Below are positions 33,770 through 43,000 of a DNA stretch of 64,000 bases, piece by piece. How positions within the stretch are numbered: position 1 is the stretch's first letter; each line of letters begins with the position of its first letter. The notes under the pieces were generated by a model. The model was not told where the DNA came from. It ran no database searches and was given only the letters and a program-made list of their open reading frames with translations. The stretch is taken from positions 611,256-675,255 of the forward strand of contig NZ_QYAB01000001.1 in NCBI RefSeq assembly GCF_016758175.1. Direction: 5' to 3'. This DNA is from Leucobacter zeae (lineage in GTDB: Bacteria > Actinomycetota > Actinomycetes > Actinomycetales > Microbacteriaceae). The position numbers were made by a program, and so were the translations under genes.

Positions 33770-34701
33770 CGGGGCTGCTCACCGAACCGGTGCTCACGGC
33801 CTTCGTGCTCGCCGTCGTCGCGGCCGCGATCCCGCTCATGCTCGCCGCCGCGGGGGAAGCCGTGGGCGAGCAGGCCGGGGTGCTGAACATCGGCATCGAG
33901 GGCCTCATGCTCGTGGGAGGGTACTGCGGCTTCGCCGTCGCGCTCGCGACGGGCAGCTTCTGGCTGGGGGCGGTCTGCGGCGTGCTCGCGGGCGTCGCGC
34001 TCTCCTGCATCACGATGGTCCTCTGCGTCTGGCTCGGGCTGAACCAGATCGTGGTCGGCATCGGCGTCGGCCTCGCGGGGACGGGCATCAGCAGCCTGCT
34101 CTACGACGCGCGGTTCGCCGAAGCGAAGCCGCGGCTCGGCGCGCCCGATCCCTGGGAGATCCCGATCCTGTCGGACCTGCCGGTGATCGGCCCGGGGCTC
34201 TTCGCGCAGCCGGGCCTCTTCACCGTGTCGCTCGCGGCCGTCGGGCTCACCGCGTTCTGGGTGCACCGCACGCTGCCGGGTCTGCGGCTGCGAGCGGCCG
34301 GGCAGGGGCCGGCCGCCCTCGACGCGTCGGGCGGCAGCGTCGTGCGCACTCGCTCGACGGCCGTGCTGTTCGGCGGCGCCATGTCGGGCTTCGGCGGGGC
34401 CTTCCTCGCCATCGTCTCGGCGGGGACGTTCACGCCGGGCATGACGCACGGGGTCGGCTACCTCGCGATCGTCGTCGCGATGCTCGCTCGCGGGCGCATG
34501 CGCTGGGTGGTGCTGATCGCGTTCGGCTACGGGCTGTGCATCGCGGCGGGGACGGCGCTCCAGCTGGCCGCGGTGAGCCTCCCGACCGACGCGATCCGGA
34601 TGGTGCCGTTCATCGCCGTGCTCGTCGTGCTCGTGTGCTTCCCTCGGAGCTCGGCGCTGCCGCCCGCCCTCGCGACCGCGTACGTCCGCGGGCGGGGCTG
34701 A
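33766..34701 (+). CDS. Nucleoside ABC importer permease 2
   Basis: A 311-aa permease of the YufQ type, with AAGEAVGEQAGVLNIGIEG near the N-terminus and about eight helices. It is the last gene of the importer. In related operons, cytidine deaminase or nucleoside phosphorylase genes follow; here a terminator and opposite-strand genes follow. Confidence 0.9.
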   Translation: MTGLLTEPVLTAFVLAVVAAAIPLMLAAAGEAVGEQAGVLNIGIEGLMLVGGYCGFAVALATGSFWLGAVCGVLAGVALSCITMVLCVWLGLNQIVVGIGVGLAGTGISSLLYDARFAEAKPRLGAPDPWEIPILSDLPVIGPGLFAQPGLFTVSLAAVGLTAFWVHRTLPGLRLRAAGQGPAALDASGGSVVRTRSTAVLFGGAMSGFGGAFLAIVSAGTFTPGMTHGVGYLAIVVAMLARGRMRWVVLIAFGYGLCIAAGTALQLAAVSLPTDAIRMVPFIAVLVVLVCFPRSSALPPALATAYVRGRG

Positions 34702-34724
34702 GCGCGCCGGCGGACGTACGCGGT
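34675..34724. terminator. Terminator of the nucleoside importer operon
   Basis: A 15-bp perfect stem (34675-34689 with 34710-34724). The left arm is inside the last permease codons and the stop codon is in the loop. It lies between convergent genes and could act on both strands. Confidence 0.7.
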
Positions 34725-34728
34725 CGGA

Positions 34729-35139
34729 CTACTGCAGCTGCTGCACGCGGACGGTGTTGCCCGCGGGGTCGCGGAAGGCGAAGTCGCGGGTGCCCCAGTC
34801 CTGGGCCATGGGCTCCTGAATGACCTCGGCGGACGACGCCTCGACCTTCTCGAACAGCGCATCGAGCTCGTCCGTCGCGAAGATGATGGAGGCGTACGCG
34901 CCCTTCGCGATGAGCTCTTCGATGACGCGGCGCTCGTCGTCGGTGAGCCCGGGGTCGACGGCGGGCGGCGTGAGCACGATGGAGGTCTCCGGCTGGTTCG
35001 CGGGGCCGACGGTGATCCATCGCATGGCCTCGTAGCCGACATCGTTGCGGACCTCGAATCCGAGGACGTCGCGGTAGAAGGCGAGCGAGGCCTCGGGGTC
35101 GGTGTGGGGCAGGAACGTGACGTGGATGTTGATCTTCAT
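34729..35139 (-). CDS. VOC (glyoxalase/bleomycin resistance) family protein
   Basis: A 136-aa vicinal-oxygen-chelate fold protein with paired beta-alpha-beta-beta-beta motifs (HVTFLPHTDPEASLAFYRD and FAFRDPAGNTVRV). The start is taken as ATG 35139 (MKINIHVTF); GTG 35148 would add three residues. The gene begins right at the stop of the AraC-type regulator, forming a two-gene unit common in actinobacteria. The substrate is unknown. Confidence 0.85.
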   Translation of the reverse strand: MKINIHVTFLPHTDPEASLAFYRDVLGFEVRNDVGYEAMRWITVGPANQPETSIVLTPPAVDPGLTDDERRVIEELIAKGAYASIIFATDELDALFEKVEASSAEVIQEPMAQDWGTRDFAFRDPAGNTVRVQQLQ

Positions 35140-35149
35140 GGCTGCCACG

Positions 35150-35662
35150 CTACTCGCGGCCGTCGCCCGGAACTTCTCGATTCCTGATCGGTTTCGTCGC
35201 CCGCATCGTGACGATCCCCGGCACTCCCACGAGCGGGCCGGGGCCCGATCGGCGATAGCGGCCCGGGGAGACGCCCACGAGCTCGGTGAACCGGGTCGTG
35301 AAGGTGCCGAGGGATCCGTAGCCCACCGCGAAGCAGACCTCGGTGACGCTCAGATCGCCCCGCCTGAGGAGCGTCATCGCGCGCTCGATGCGCCGGGTCA
35401 TGAGATAGCTGTAGGGGGACTCGCCGTAAGCCGCTCGGAACTCCCGGCTCAGATGCCCGGCGGAGAGCCCGACACCGCGCGCGAGCGACTCCACGTCGAG
35501 CGGCTGCGCGTAGTCGCGGTCGATGCGATCCCGGACGCGTCGGAGCAGCACGAGGTCGCGCAGCCGCGACTCGCGCTGCGCCGAACGGGCACCGCCCCCG
35601 CCTCGCGGTGCGGAGGCGGGGGCGGTGGACGCGGCGGTGCCTGAGGAGGTGTCGCCGTGCAT
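35150..35662 (-). CDS. AraC-family transcriptional regulator
   Basis: A 170-aa regulator consisting mainly of an AraC double HTH (about residues 40-140, with LDVESLARGVGLSAGHLSREF and VTEVCFAVGYGSLGTFTTRF). A short Gly/Ala-rich N-terminus lacks an effector domain, so it may respond through other means or be constitutive. It probably controls the adjacent VOC gene. Confidence 0.85.
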   Translation of the reverse strand: MHGDTSSGTAASTAPASAPRGGGGARSAQRESRLRDLVLLRRVRDRIDRDYAQPLDVESLARGVGLSAGHLSREFRAAYGESPYSYLMTRRIERAMTLLRRGDLSVTEVCFAVGYGSLGTFTTRFTELVGVSPGRYRRSGPGPLVGVPGIVTMRATKPIRNREVPGDGRE

Positions 35663-35669
35663 GCGCGGA

Positions 35670-36566
35670 TCAGGCGACGGCGTCGAACCTGCGGCCCTCG
35701 GGCTTCGACGGGAGGCAGTAGAAGACGATCATGATCAGCCCGCCCACATAGGGGATCAGGCCGAGGAAGAACATCGGCCCGGCGAAGTTGCCGTCGTGGA
35801 GGCGGCGCCAGGCGATGGCCAGGCTCGGGACGATCATGCCGAGCGCGATCAGGAGCATCAGCCCGCCGCCGAGGATCATGAAGATGACGCCGAGCCCCAT
35901 CCCCGTCTCGGTGGCCGCCGACATGCTGCTGTCGTAGCCGCTGTACGAGTCGTAGGAGCTGCTCGCCGCGGCGCTGGTGCCCGCGAGGATGACGATTCCG
36001 ACGATGTAGAAGATCAGCGGGATGAGCTCGACGAGGAACGCGAAGAGGGCGACGAACCAGTACTCGCTGCGCGATGCGCGGCCGGTGAAGTTCGCATAGT
36101 TCTTGAAGAAGCGCTTGACGGCCTGGCCGAACGTCGCGCCGTAGAGCGGGCGGCTGAGGTCGTCGGGGTGCGCGGCGCCGTTGAAGGGCTCTCCCGGCCC
36201 CGGCTCCCCGTACGAACCGGCGTACACGGGAGCGCCGTACTGCGGGGCGCTCGCGTACGACGGCGCCTGGGGCGCCTGGGGACCGCCGAAGGACGGGGCC
36301 TGCGGAGCGCCGTACTGCGGAGCGCCGTACTGCGGAGCCTGGGGCGGCTGCGGCGCGCCGTACGACGGGACCTGTGGGGCCTGCGGGGCGCCGTACGAGG
36401 GTGCGGGAGGCGCCGGGGGAGCGGTGAAGGCGGGTCCGCCGTAGGTGTCGGGGGCCTCGGGAGCGGGCTGCGCGGGCTCGGCGGGGCGCTCGGCGCCGTC
36501 GGACTGCGCGTCGTTCTCGGGCCGCTCCTGGCCCTCCGGCTGCTCGGGTGCGGGCGGGTACGTCAT
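35670..36566 (-). CDS. DUF805 membrane protein with YGAPQ-repeat N-terminus
   Basis: A 298-aa protein. The N-terminal ~150 residues are disordered and contain about eight imperfect repeats of (P/Q)xYGAPQ. The C-terminal DUF805 domain has four hydrophobic helices and the family motifs FTGRASRSEYW and WRRLHDGNFAG. ATG 36566 has AGGAG upstream. Function is unknown; Pro/Tyr/Gln-rich tails in actinobacterial membrane proteins often mediate protein contacts. Confidence 0.85.
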   Translation of the reverse strand: MTYPPAPEQPEGQERPENDAQSDGAERPAEPAQPAPEAPDTYGGPAFTAPPAPPAPSYGAPQAPQVPSYGAPQPPQAPQYGAPQYGAPQAPSFGGPQAPQAPSYASAPQYGAPVYAGSYGEPGPGEPFNGAAHPDDLSRPLYGATFGQAVKRFFKNYANFTGRASRSEYWFVALFAFLVELIPLIFYIVGIVILAGTSAAASSSYDSYSGYDSSMSAATETGMGLGVIFMILGGGLMLLIALGMIVPSLAIAWRRLHDGNFAGPMFFLGLIPYVGGLIMIVFYCLPSKPEGRRFDAVA

Positions 36567-36663
36567 GGGACGGCTCCTGTTTCGTGTCGTGTCTGGTCCG
36601 GCGTTCTTACCTTCCTCCATCGTACGGGCAAGCGCGGTGCAGCGGTCGGCCGCGACGCGCGGG

Positions 36664-36669
36664 TAGTCT
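36664..36669 (+). promoter_or_regulatory. -10 element, leaderless start of rbfA
   Basis: TAGTCT, 6 nt before ATG 36676. It shows that rbfA has its own promoter in this broken cluster. Confidence 0.6.
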
Positions 36670-36675
36670 TGAGGT

Positions 36676-37173
36676 ATGAGCAATCCAAGGGCCGGAAAGG
36701 TCGCCGAGCGCATCCAGCAGATCATCGCGAGGCGCCTGGAGAAGGGGCTGCGCGACCCGCGCCTCGGCTTCGTCACGATCACCGATGTCCGTGTCACGGG
36801 CGACCTGCAGCAGGCCAGCATCTTCTACACCGTCTACGGCGACGAGCAGGAGCAGGCCGACTCCGCTGCGGCGCTGAAAGCGGCGACCGGCATGCTGCGC
36901 ACGGAGGTGGGCCGCCAGCTCGGCACGCGCCTCACGCCGACGCTCGAGTTCATCCACGACGAGCTTCCCGAGAGCGCCCAGCACCTCAACGACCTGCTCG
37001 CCGAGGCCCGCAAGCGCGATGAGGAGGCGCAGGCGCTCGCCGCGAACGCCCAGTACGCGGGGGAGGCCGATCCCTATTCGAAGCCGGCCGCCGCGCAGGA
37101 GGTCGACCCGGCCGCGACCGATGAGGACGGCCTCGACGACGACGACCTGCTCGACGACGAGGACCGCGACTAG
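36676..37173 (+). CDS. rbfA: Ribosome-binding factor A
   Basis: A 165-aa 30S maturation factor. The KH-like core (residues about 1-115) includes RAGKVAERIQQIIARRLEKG and GFVTITDVRVTGDLQQA. The C-terminal ~45 residues are an acidic tail (DEDGLDDDDLLDDEDRD), longer than in E. coli. It normally follows infB; here a 7.4-kb block intervenes. Confidence 0.95.
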   Translation: MSNPRAGKVAERIQQIIARRLEKGLRDPRLGFVTITDVRVTGDLQQASIFYTVYGDEQEQADSAAALKAATGMLRTEVGRQLGTRLTPTLEFIHDELPESAQHLNDLLAEARKRDEEAQALAANAQYAGEADPYSKPAAAQEVDPAATDEDGLDDDDLLDDEDRD

Positions 37174-37200
37174 CTGCGCCGCCCCGTACGGCGGGCGCCG

Positions 37201-38085
37201 TCAGGGGAGCGCTGAGCGCCCCTCGTGCTCCACGACCAGTCCGTCGGCGAGCAGGGACTCGTAGGCCCTGCGGGGTTGCGCGGGATCGCGCACGCCGCCT
37301 TCTGCGGCCGCCGCGAGCGCGCGCTCCGGCGTCACCGGCTCCGCGGAGCCGCGCAGCAGCGCCATGATCCGCCCCCGCACCTGGCGGTCGCTGCCAGCGA
37401 ACTTCGCCTGCCTGGGCCGCTTCTCCGGGGCGTTGTCGGGGTAGCCCGCCCCGCGCCACTCGCAGAGGTCGGCGATCGGGCACTCCCCGCAGCGCGGGGC
37501 GCGCGCGGTGCAGACGATCGCGCCGAGCTCCATCGCGGCCGCGTTGAACCGGGCGGCCGCTGCGCGGTCATCGGGCAGCAGCGCCTCCATGTCGTCGAGG
37601 TCCGCCGGGCTCGGCATGCCGGCCGCCGCGACCCCGTGGACGGCGCGGGCCAGCACGCGGCGCGTGTTCGTATCGACGACGGGATGGCGCCCGCCGTAGG
37701 CGAAGGCGGCGACGGCGCGCGCCGTGTACGGCCCGATGCCGGTGAGCTCGAGCAGCCGCTCGACGTCCGACGGCACGACGTCGTCGTGGCGCTCGGCGAT
37801 CTCGACGGCGGCCCGGTGCAGCCAGAGCGCGCGGCGCGGATAGCCGAGGCGGTCCCAAGCGCGCACGGCCTCGCCAGGCTCCTCCCGAGCGAGGGCCGAG
37901 GGCGTCGGCCAGCGGCGCATCCACTCCTCCCAGCGCGGCAGCACCCGGTCGACCTGGGTCTGCTGCAGCATGAACTCCGAGACGAGCACGGCCCACGCCG
38001 AGGTCTCCGGCTCCCGCCAGGGCAGCGCGCGCGCCTCGCGCTCGAACCACGGGATCAGCGCGTTCGCGAAATCGGGCGTGCTCAC
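37201..38085 (-). CDS. mutY: A/G-specific adenine glycosylase MutY
   Basis: A 294-aa DNA glycosylase that removes adenine mispaired with 8-oxoguanine. The helix-hairpin-helix ELTGIGPYTARAVAAFAYG, catalytic Asp in VVDTNTRRV, and 4Fe-4S ligands with perfect C-x6-C-x2-C-x5-C spacing (CTARAPRCGECPIADLC) are present. The long NUDIX-like C-terminal domain of E. coli MutY is shortened to ~70 residues, as in other actinobacteria. GTG 38085 is preceded by TACACT at the leaderless spacing. It is reversed between rbfA and truB. Confidence 0.95.
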   Translation of the reverse strand: MSTPDFANALIPWFEREARALPWREPETSAWAVLVSEFMLQQTQVDRVLPRWEEWMRRWPTPSALAREEPGEAVRAWDRLGYPRRALWLHRAAVEIAERHDDVVPSDVERLLELTGIGPYTARAVAAFAYGGRHPVVDTNTRRVLARAVHGVAAAGMPSPADLDDMEALLPDDRAAAARFNAAAMELGAIVCTARAPRCGECPIADLCEWRGAGYPDNAPEKRPRQAKFAGSDRQVRGRIMALLRGSAEPVTPERALAAAAEGGVRDPAQPRRAYESLLADGLVVEHEGRSALP

Positions 38086-38091
38086 GGGTCG

Positions 38092-38097
38092 AGTGTA
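38092..38097 (-). promoter_or_regulatory. -10 element, leaderless start of mutY
   Basis: TACACT on the minus strand, 6 nt before GTG 38085. Confidence 0.55.
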
Positions 38098-38141
38098 GCG
38101 GGGTCGCGGCGGCGGGCTCCGGGTGCCGGCACTGCACGAAG

Positions 38142-38147
38142 TAGGGT
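38142..38147 (+). promoter_or_regulatory. -10 element, leaderless start of truB
   Basis: TAGGGT, 6 nt before GTG 38154. As in proS, the GTG is directly followed by an in-frame ATG. Confidence 0.6.
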
Positions 38148-38153
38148 GGTGGG

Positions 38154-39104
38154 GTGATGAATGAGGGCGGGATACTGCTGATCGACAAGGCCGAGGGGTG
38201 GACCAGCCACGACGCGGTCGCGAAGTCGCGCAGAGCTCTCGGCACGCGCAAGGTCGGGCACGCCGGCACCCTCGATCCGATGGCCACGGGGCTCCTCGTG
38301 CTCGGCTCGGGGCCGGCGACCAGACTGCTCACCCACCTCGTCGGCCTCGACAAGACGTACACCACGACGATCAGGCTCGGGGCGAGCACCGTCACCGATG
38401 ACCGCGAGGGCGACCGGATCGCCGCGGCGGATCCCGCGGCGATCGCGGAGCTCCTGGCTGACGCCGCCGCCGGCGGCGAGCGGATCGCCGCAGCCGTGGC
38501 GGCGCTCACGGGCGACATCGAGCAGGCTCCGAGCGCGGTCAGCGCCATCAAGGTCGACGGGCGCCGCGCCTACGACCGGGTGCGCGCGGGCGAGACGGTC
38601 GAGCTCAAGCGCCGACCGGTCACGATCCGCGCCTTCGAGATCGGCGCACCCCGGCCGGCGGTCGAGCCGGACGGCACCCGCGTCATCGACCTCGACGCGA
38701 CCGTGCGCTGCTCGACCGGCACCTACATCCGTGCGCTCGCCCGCGACCTCGGCGAGGCGCTCGGCGTCGGCGGGCACCTCGTCGCGCTGCGCCGCACCGA
38801 GGTCGGGCCCTTCTCGGTCGCCGACGCGATCAGCACGGAGGCGCTCTCGGCCGGGCGCACGGGGCCGCTGCTCGCTCCGGCGGCGGTCGCGCGCGCGCTG
38901 TTCCCCGAGCTGCGCCTCACCGCGCAGGAGGCCGTCGACCTCGGCCACGGCAAGCGGTTCGAGGTCGCGCCGGAGCGCGCGGCAGATGCGCCGCTCGTCG
39001 CCGCGATCGCGCCGGACGGCTCGCTCGTGGGGCTCATCGAGATCGCGCGCGGCCGCACGCGCGTCGTCACGAACTTCCCGACGCCCGACGGGGGGCTCGC
39101 GTGA
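38154..39104 (+). CDS. truB: tRNA pseudouridine(55) synthase TruB
   Basis: A 316-aa enzyme that makes pseudouridine 55 in the T-loop of tRNAs. The catalytic Asp lies in GHAGTLDPMATGLL; the tRNA-binding insert and the segment TGTYIRALARDLGEALG are intact. GTG 38154 is favoured by the -10 spacing, with ATG 38157 as alternative. ribF, a frequent next gene, is absent; a small membrane gene overlaps the stop by 4 nt. Confidence 0.95.
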   Translation: MMNEGGILLIDKAEGWTSHDAVAKSRRALGTRKVGHAGTLDPMATGLLVLGSGPATRLLTHLVGLDKTYTTTIRLGASTVTDDREGDRIAAADPAAIAELLADAAAGGERIAAAVAALTGDIEQAPSAVSAIKVDGRRAYDRVRAGETVELKRRPVTIRAFEIGAPRPAVEPDGTRVIDLDATVRCSTGTYIRALARDLGEALGVGGHLVALRRTEVGPFSVADAISTEALSAGRTGPLLAPAAVARALFPELRLTAQEAVDLGHGKRFEVAPERAADAPLVAAIAPDGSLVGLIEIARGRTRVVTNFPTPDGGLA

Positions 39105-39457
39105 TCCTCTGGTTCGCCGTCGCGCTCATCGCCGTCGCCCTCGCCGCGGCCGTCCTCGGCCTGGTCTGGGCGCTGCGCCGGGTCGGGCCGGACGACTTCA
39201 CCATGGGCGCGACCGTCGTCGTCGCGGTCCTGCTCGTCGTGCAGATCGTGATCGCGATCGTCGCCCCGTTCGTCGGGAACGAGCCGGCCGGTGACCCGCT
39301 GGAGTTCTGGATGTACCTGATCGTGGCGCTCATGCTCCCCCTCGGCGCGGGATTCTGGGCGCTCGTGGATCGCACGCGGTGGGCGAATCTCGTGCTCGCG
39401 GTCGTGCACCTCTCGGTCGCCGTGATGACCTATCGGATGCTCGTCATCTGGGGCTGA
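39101..39457 (+). CDS. Small four-helix membrane protein
   Basis: A 118-aa hydrophobic protein with four predicted helices (about 1-25, 37-60, 68-88 and 93-115). No family was recognised. Its GTG overlaps the truB stop as GTGA, which supports translation coupled to truB. Confidence 0.75.
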   Translation: MILWFAVALIAVALAAAVLGLVWALRRVGPDDFTMGATVVVAVLLVVQIVIAIVAPFVGNEPAGDPLEFWMYLIVALMLPLGAGFWALVDRTRWANLVLAVVHLSVAVMTYRMLVIWG

Positions 39458-39524
39458 GGCCCGGCGGCGGGCACGTTTCCGACACGCCTGCGTGTCACGC
39501 ATCCTCAACGCGTGGTCGAGGGTT

Positions 39525-39568
39525 TACAATCATCAGCTTGACTTGAGCGAATCACACCGGTGTAATTA
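39525..39568 (+). promoter_or_regulatory. whiB upstream region with promoter and dyads
   Basis: TACAAT (39525-39530) is a good -10 about 115 nt before whiB. A 10-bp palindrome ACACCGGTGT lies about 25 nt downstream of it, flanked by near-symmetrical bases. A second dyad, GACACGC-ct-GCGTGTC, is at 39481-39496. Such dyads suggest control by dimeric regulators. Confidence 0.45.
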
Positions 39569-39644
39569 GTGGGTATCGTCGCGCGGCCATCGAAGTGGAT
39601 CGATCGGCCCGCGAGTCCAGCAGGAGGAAGGGAAGGAAACGCAC

Positions 39645-39953
39645 GTGGATCAGCCGTCACCCTCCTCCGTACCGGGGAACTGGTTCGTCGACCCGGTGTT
39701 CCTCGGCGTCCCGGGGGTCCGCAAGGACGACGAGGCGCTCGGCTGGCAGGCGGATGCGCTCTGCGCGCAGACCGACCCCGAGGCGTTCTTCCCCGAGAAG
39801 GGCGGCTCGACGCGCGAGGCCAAGCGGATCTGCGAGGGCTGCGACGTGCGCTCCGAGTGCCTGGACTACGCGCTCGAGAACGACGAGCGCTTCGGCATCT
39901 GGGGCGGCCTCTCGGAACGCGAGCGGCGCAAGCTCCGCCGGGAGGCGATGTAG
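39645..39953 (+). CDS. whiB: WhiB-family iron-sulfur transcriptional regulator
   Basis: A 102-aa WhiB-like protein. Cys40, Cys63, Cys66 and Cys72 give the 4Fe-4S pattern (C-x22-C-x2-C-x5-C), followed by the turn GIWGG and a basic C-terminal helix (SERERRKLRREAM). WhiB proteins bind the primary sigma factor and control division, redox or antibiotic responses. The context before a large glycosyltransferase and DUF5719 gene matches the WhiB2/WhmD group, which is linked to septation. GTG 39645 follows a purine-rich AGGAGGAAGGGAAGGA. Confidence 0.93.
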   Translation: MDQPSPSSVPGNWFVDPVFLGVPGVRKDDEALGWQADALCAQTDPEAFFPEKGGSTREAKRICEGCDVRSECLDYALENDERFGIWGGLSERERRKLRREAM

Positions 39954-40009
39954 CGGAGGTAATTCCGCCTCGCCCAGCATGGCACCAGGGTGTCCGCCGC
40001 TCCGGCACC

Positions 40010-40015
40010 TAGACT
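40010..40015 (+). promoter_or_regulatory. -10 element of the glycosyltransferase operon
   Basis: TAGACT, 10 nt before ATG 40026. Transcription would start about 4 nt before the ATG, a nearly leaderless mRNA. Confidence 0.5.
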
Positions 40016-40025
40016 GATGCGCGTT

Positions 40026-43000
40026 ATGCGCACGAGAGTAACCGCCATCCTGGTCGCCCATCGCGGGGGCGAATGGCTCGACCAGACCGTCGCCGGGCTG
40101 CGGGCGCAGACGCTGGCGCCCGACGCCATCGTCGCCGTGAACAACGGCGGCTCCGAGAAGGTGGGGGCGCAACTGCTCGAGAGCGGCGCCGCGCGCGTCG
40201 TCGGCCTCTCCGGCCGCATGTCCTTCGGCCAGTCCGTCGCCCGGGGCGTGCAGGCGATCGAGGGCGGCCGGGATCCCGCCGAGGAGTGGATCTGGCTCCT
40301 CAGCGAGGACTCGTGTCCCGAGCCGGAGGCGCTCGCCCGCATCGTGAGCAGCGTGCAGCGCGCGCCCTCCGTCGCGGTGGCCGGACCCAAGCTCGTGGAC
40401 TGGGACCGGCCCGAGCGCATCATCGAGCTCGGCCAGAGCCTCACCCGCTACGGCAGCCGTTGGCTGCTGCGCCGTCAAGAGCTCGACCAGCAGCAGTACG
40501 ACCACATGCAGGACGTGCTCGGTGTCGGCCCGGTCGGCATGCTGGTGCGCCGCGACGTGTGGGAGCAGCTCGGCGGGTTCGACCCGGCGCTCCCCGTCTA
40601 CGACGACGGTCTCGACTTCTGCGTCCGCGCGCGGCTCGCCGGGCATCGCGTCGAAGTGTCGCCGGCCTCCCGCGTGCGGTTCGCGCAGAGCGGCGTCGCG
40701 GGTCCCCGCATCGATCGTGCCCGGTCCGTCATGCGCACGGCCCACCGCCAGGCGCGGACGTCGCAGATCCACCGGCGCATCGCCTACGCCCCCGCGATCG
40801 TCGCATTCTTCGAGTGGCTCGGGCTGCCGGTCTACGGTGTGCTCCGCGTACTGTGGGCTCTCGTCCGCGAGCAGCCGGGATACATGATCGGCGAGTTCGT
40901 CGCCGCGATGACCGTGTTCTTCCGTCCGCACCTGATCGTCGCGTCGCGTCGGCGGATCCGCAGGCAATCGTCGGTCGGGTGGGGATCCATCAGGCAGCTC
41001 AGGGTCGATCCGAAGAGCGTCCGGACCGCGCGCATGATCGACCGCGAGGCGATCCTCGCCTCAGAGGGGCGCAACCGCCGGGAGCTCCACTTCATCTCAT
41101 CCGGCGGGCTGGCGGTGCTCGCCTTCGCGGTGGTCGCCGGCATCGCCCTCACCTGGTGGGCGCTGCCGCACACGAGCCTCGCGGGCGGCGGCCTGGCGCC
41201 GCTCAGCCCCATCGACCGCCTGTGGTGGAACACCCGGCCGCTCGACGGGGTGCCCGCCGATCCCTTCGCCTGGGTGCTCGCGCTGCTCGGCACCCTCACC
41301 TTCTGGAACCCCTCGCACGCGATCGTCCTGCTGATGGTCGCCGCGATCCCGTTGACGGCGCTCGGCGGCTGGATCTGGGCCGCGCAGCTCACCGAGTCGA
41401 AGGCCGGGCGCGCACTGGTCGGCGTCGGATTCGCGCTCAGCCCCGTGCTGCTCGGTTCGCTCGACACGGGGCGCCTGCCGACGCTCGTGCTCACGATCGT
41501 GCTGCCCTGGCTCCTGCTCGCCGCGACGCGCTGCCGCGAATCCTGGAGCTGGGCGGGCACGGCCTCGCTGCTCGCCGCCGTCGCGCTCGCATCGGCGCCG
41601 ATCCTCATCCCCGCCGCGGCGATCCTGCTCGTCGTGGGCCTCTTCACGACCCTGCGCGGACTCGCACGCGTGCTCACGACCGCGATCGTGCCGGTCGCTC
41701 TGTTCGCGCCCAAGATCGTGACGAGCCTCGTCAACGGGCGGCCGTTCGATCTGCTCCTCGACCCGGGGGTCACCGGGCCCTCCGACCCCGGGACGACGTG
41801 GCACCTGCTGCTCGGCTTCCCCGAGTTCGGACTGCAGGGATGGGGCGGGATCTTCGCGGGGATCGGCCTCGGCGACGTCCCGGTGACGCTCCTCGTCGGC
41901 GTGCTCCTGCTCCCGATCGCCCTGCTGGCCCTGCTCGGCCTCTTCACCGGGCGCGTGCCGGTGACGCTGCTCAACTCGCTCCTCGGCGGACTCGGGATGC
42001 TCACCGCGGTCCTGGCGGGCCAGCTGCACCTCACGACGATGGGCGGCGACACCGTTCCGCTCTGGACCGGGTCGGGCCTCGCGGTCTACTGGGTCGCCGT
42101 GCTGTCGCTCGCGGCGGTCGGTGCAGGCACCCTGCGCCGCGGCGCCGCCCCGGTGGTCGCAGTGGCGCTCGTCGCCGCGATCGTCGCAGTGCTCCCCGTG
42201 GCCTCGCAGCTCCTGCTGGGCCGCGTGCCGTTCGCCCCTGGCACGTCGCAGATGCCCGCGATCGTGCAGGCGGCGGGCGAGAGCGACCCCGCGATCCGCA
42301 CCCTCGTCGTCACGCCGCTCGCCCCGCACTCCGTGCGCATCCAGCTCGTGCCGGGCACGGGGCAGCGGCTCGACGAGATCCGCACGGGGGCCTCGTCGCC
42401 CGACGTGACGGCGGAGGATCGCGCGCTGGCCGAGCTCGTGGGTGATCTCGCGAGCATCGGCGGGCCGGACACGAGTGCAGCGCTCAAGGAGGCCGGCATC
42501 GGTTTCGTGCTGCTCCCCGATGACGGCGACGACCTGGAGCGGGCGGAACTGCAGCGGGTCTTCGATCAGCACAGCTCGCTCTCCGGCGCCGGGCAGACCG
42601 ACCAGGGCCTCCTGTGGCGCGTGGTCGATCCCGAATCGGACGAGGCGGCGGAGGGCGACGCGACGGAGCGGCTCGGCGGAACCACGTTCACGGGAACGAC
42701 GATCTGGACGGCGCAACTCGTCCTGCTGCTCGGCGTGCTGCTGCTGGCCCTGCCCACGGGCGAGGTGACCTATCGACCGGATCGGCGCAAGCGTCCGTCG
42801 CGCCGCCGCCGCGCGGCCGAGGCCGCCGCCGTGCAGGCCGGCGCGGTGCAGGCCGACGCCGCGACCGCCGCCCGGACGGATGCGGAGCCGGAGGCCGGCC
42901 CTGCGGCAGAGGCCGAGTCCGCGCCGGAGGCAGGCGCCGCGGCGGACGCGACCACCGCTGCGGAACCAGGCTCCGCGGGAGCGGACCCGCAGGGGATCGA

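Noticed and set aside
38154-38159. ATG as the only start of truB and of proS (7886)
   Set aside because: In both genes the GTG one codon earlier has the exact 6-nt spacing to a -10 element.
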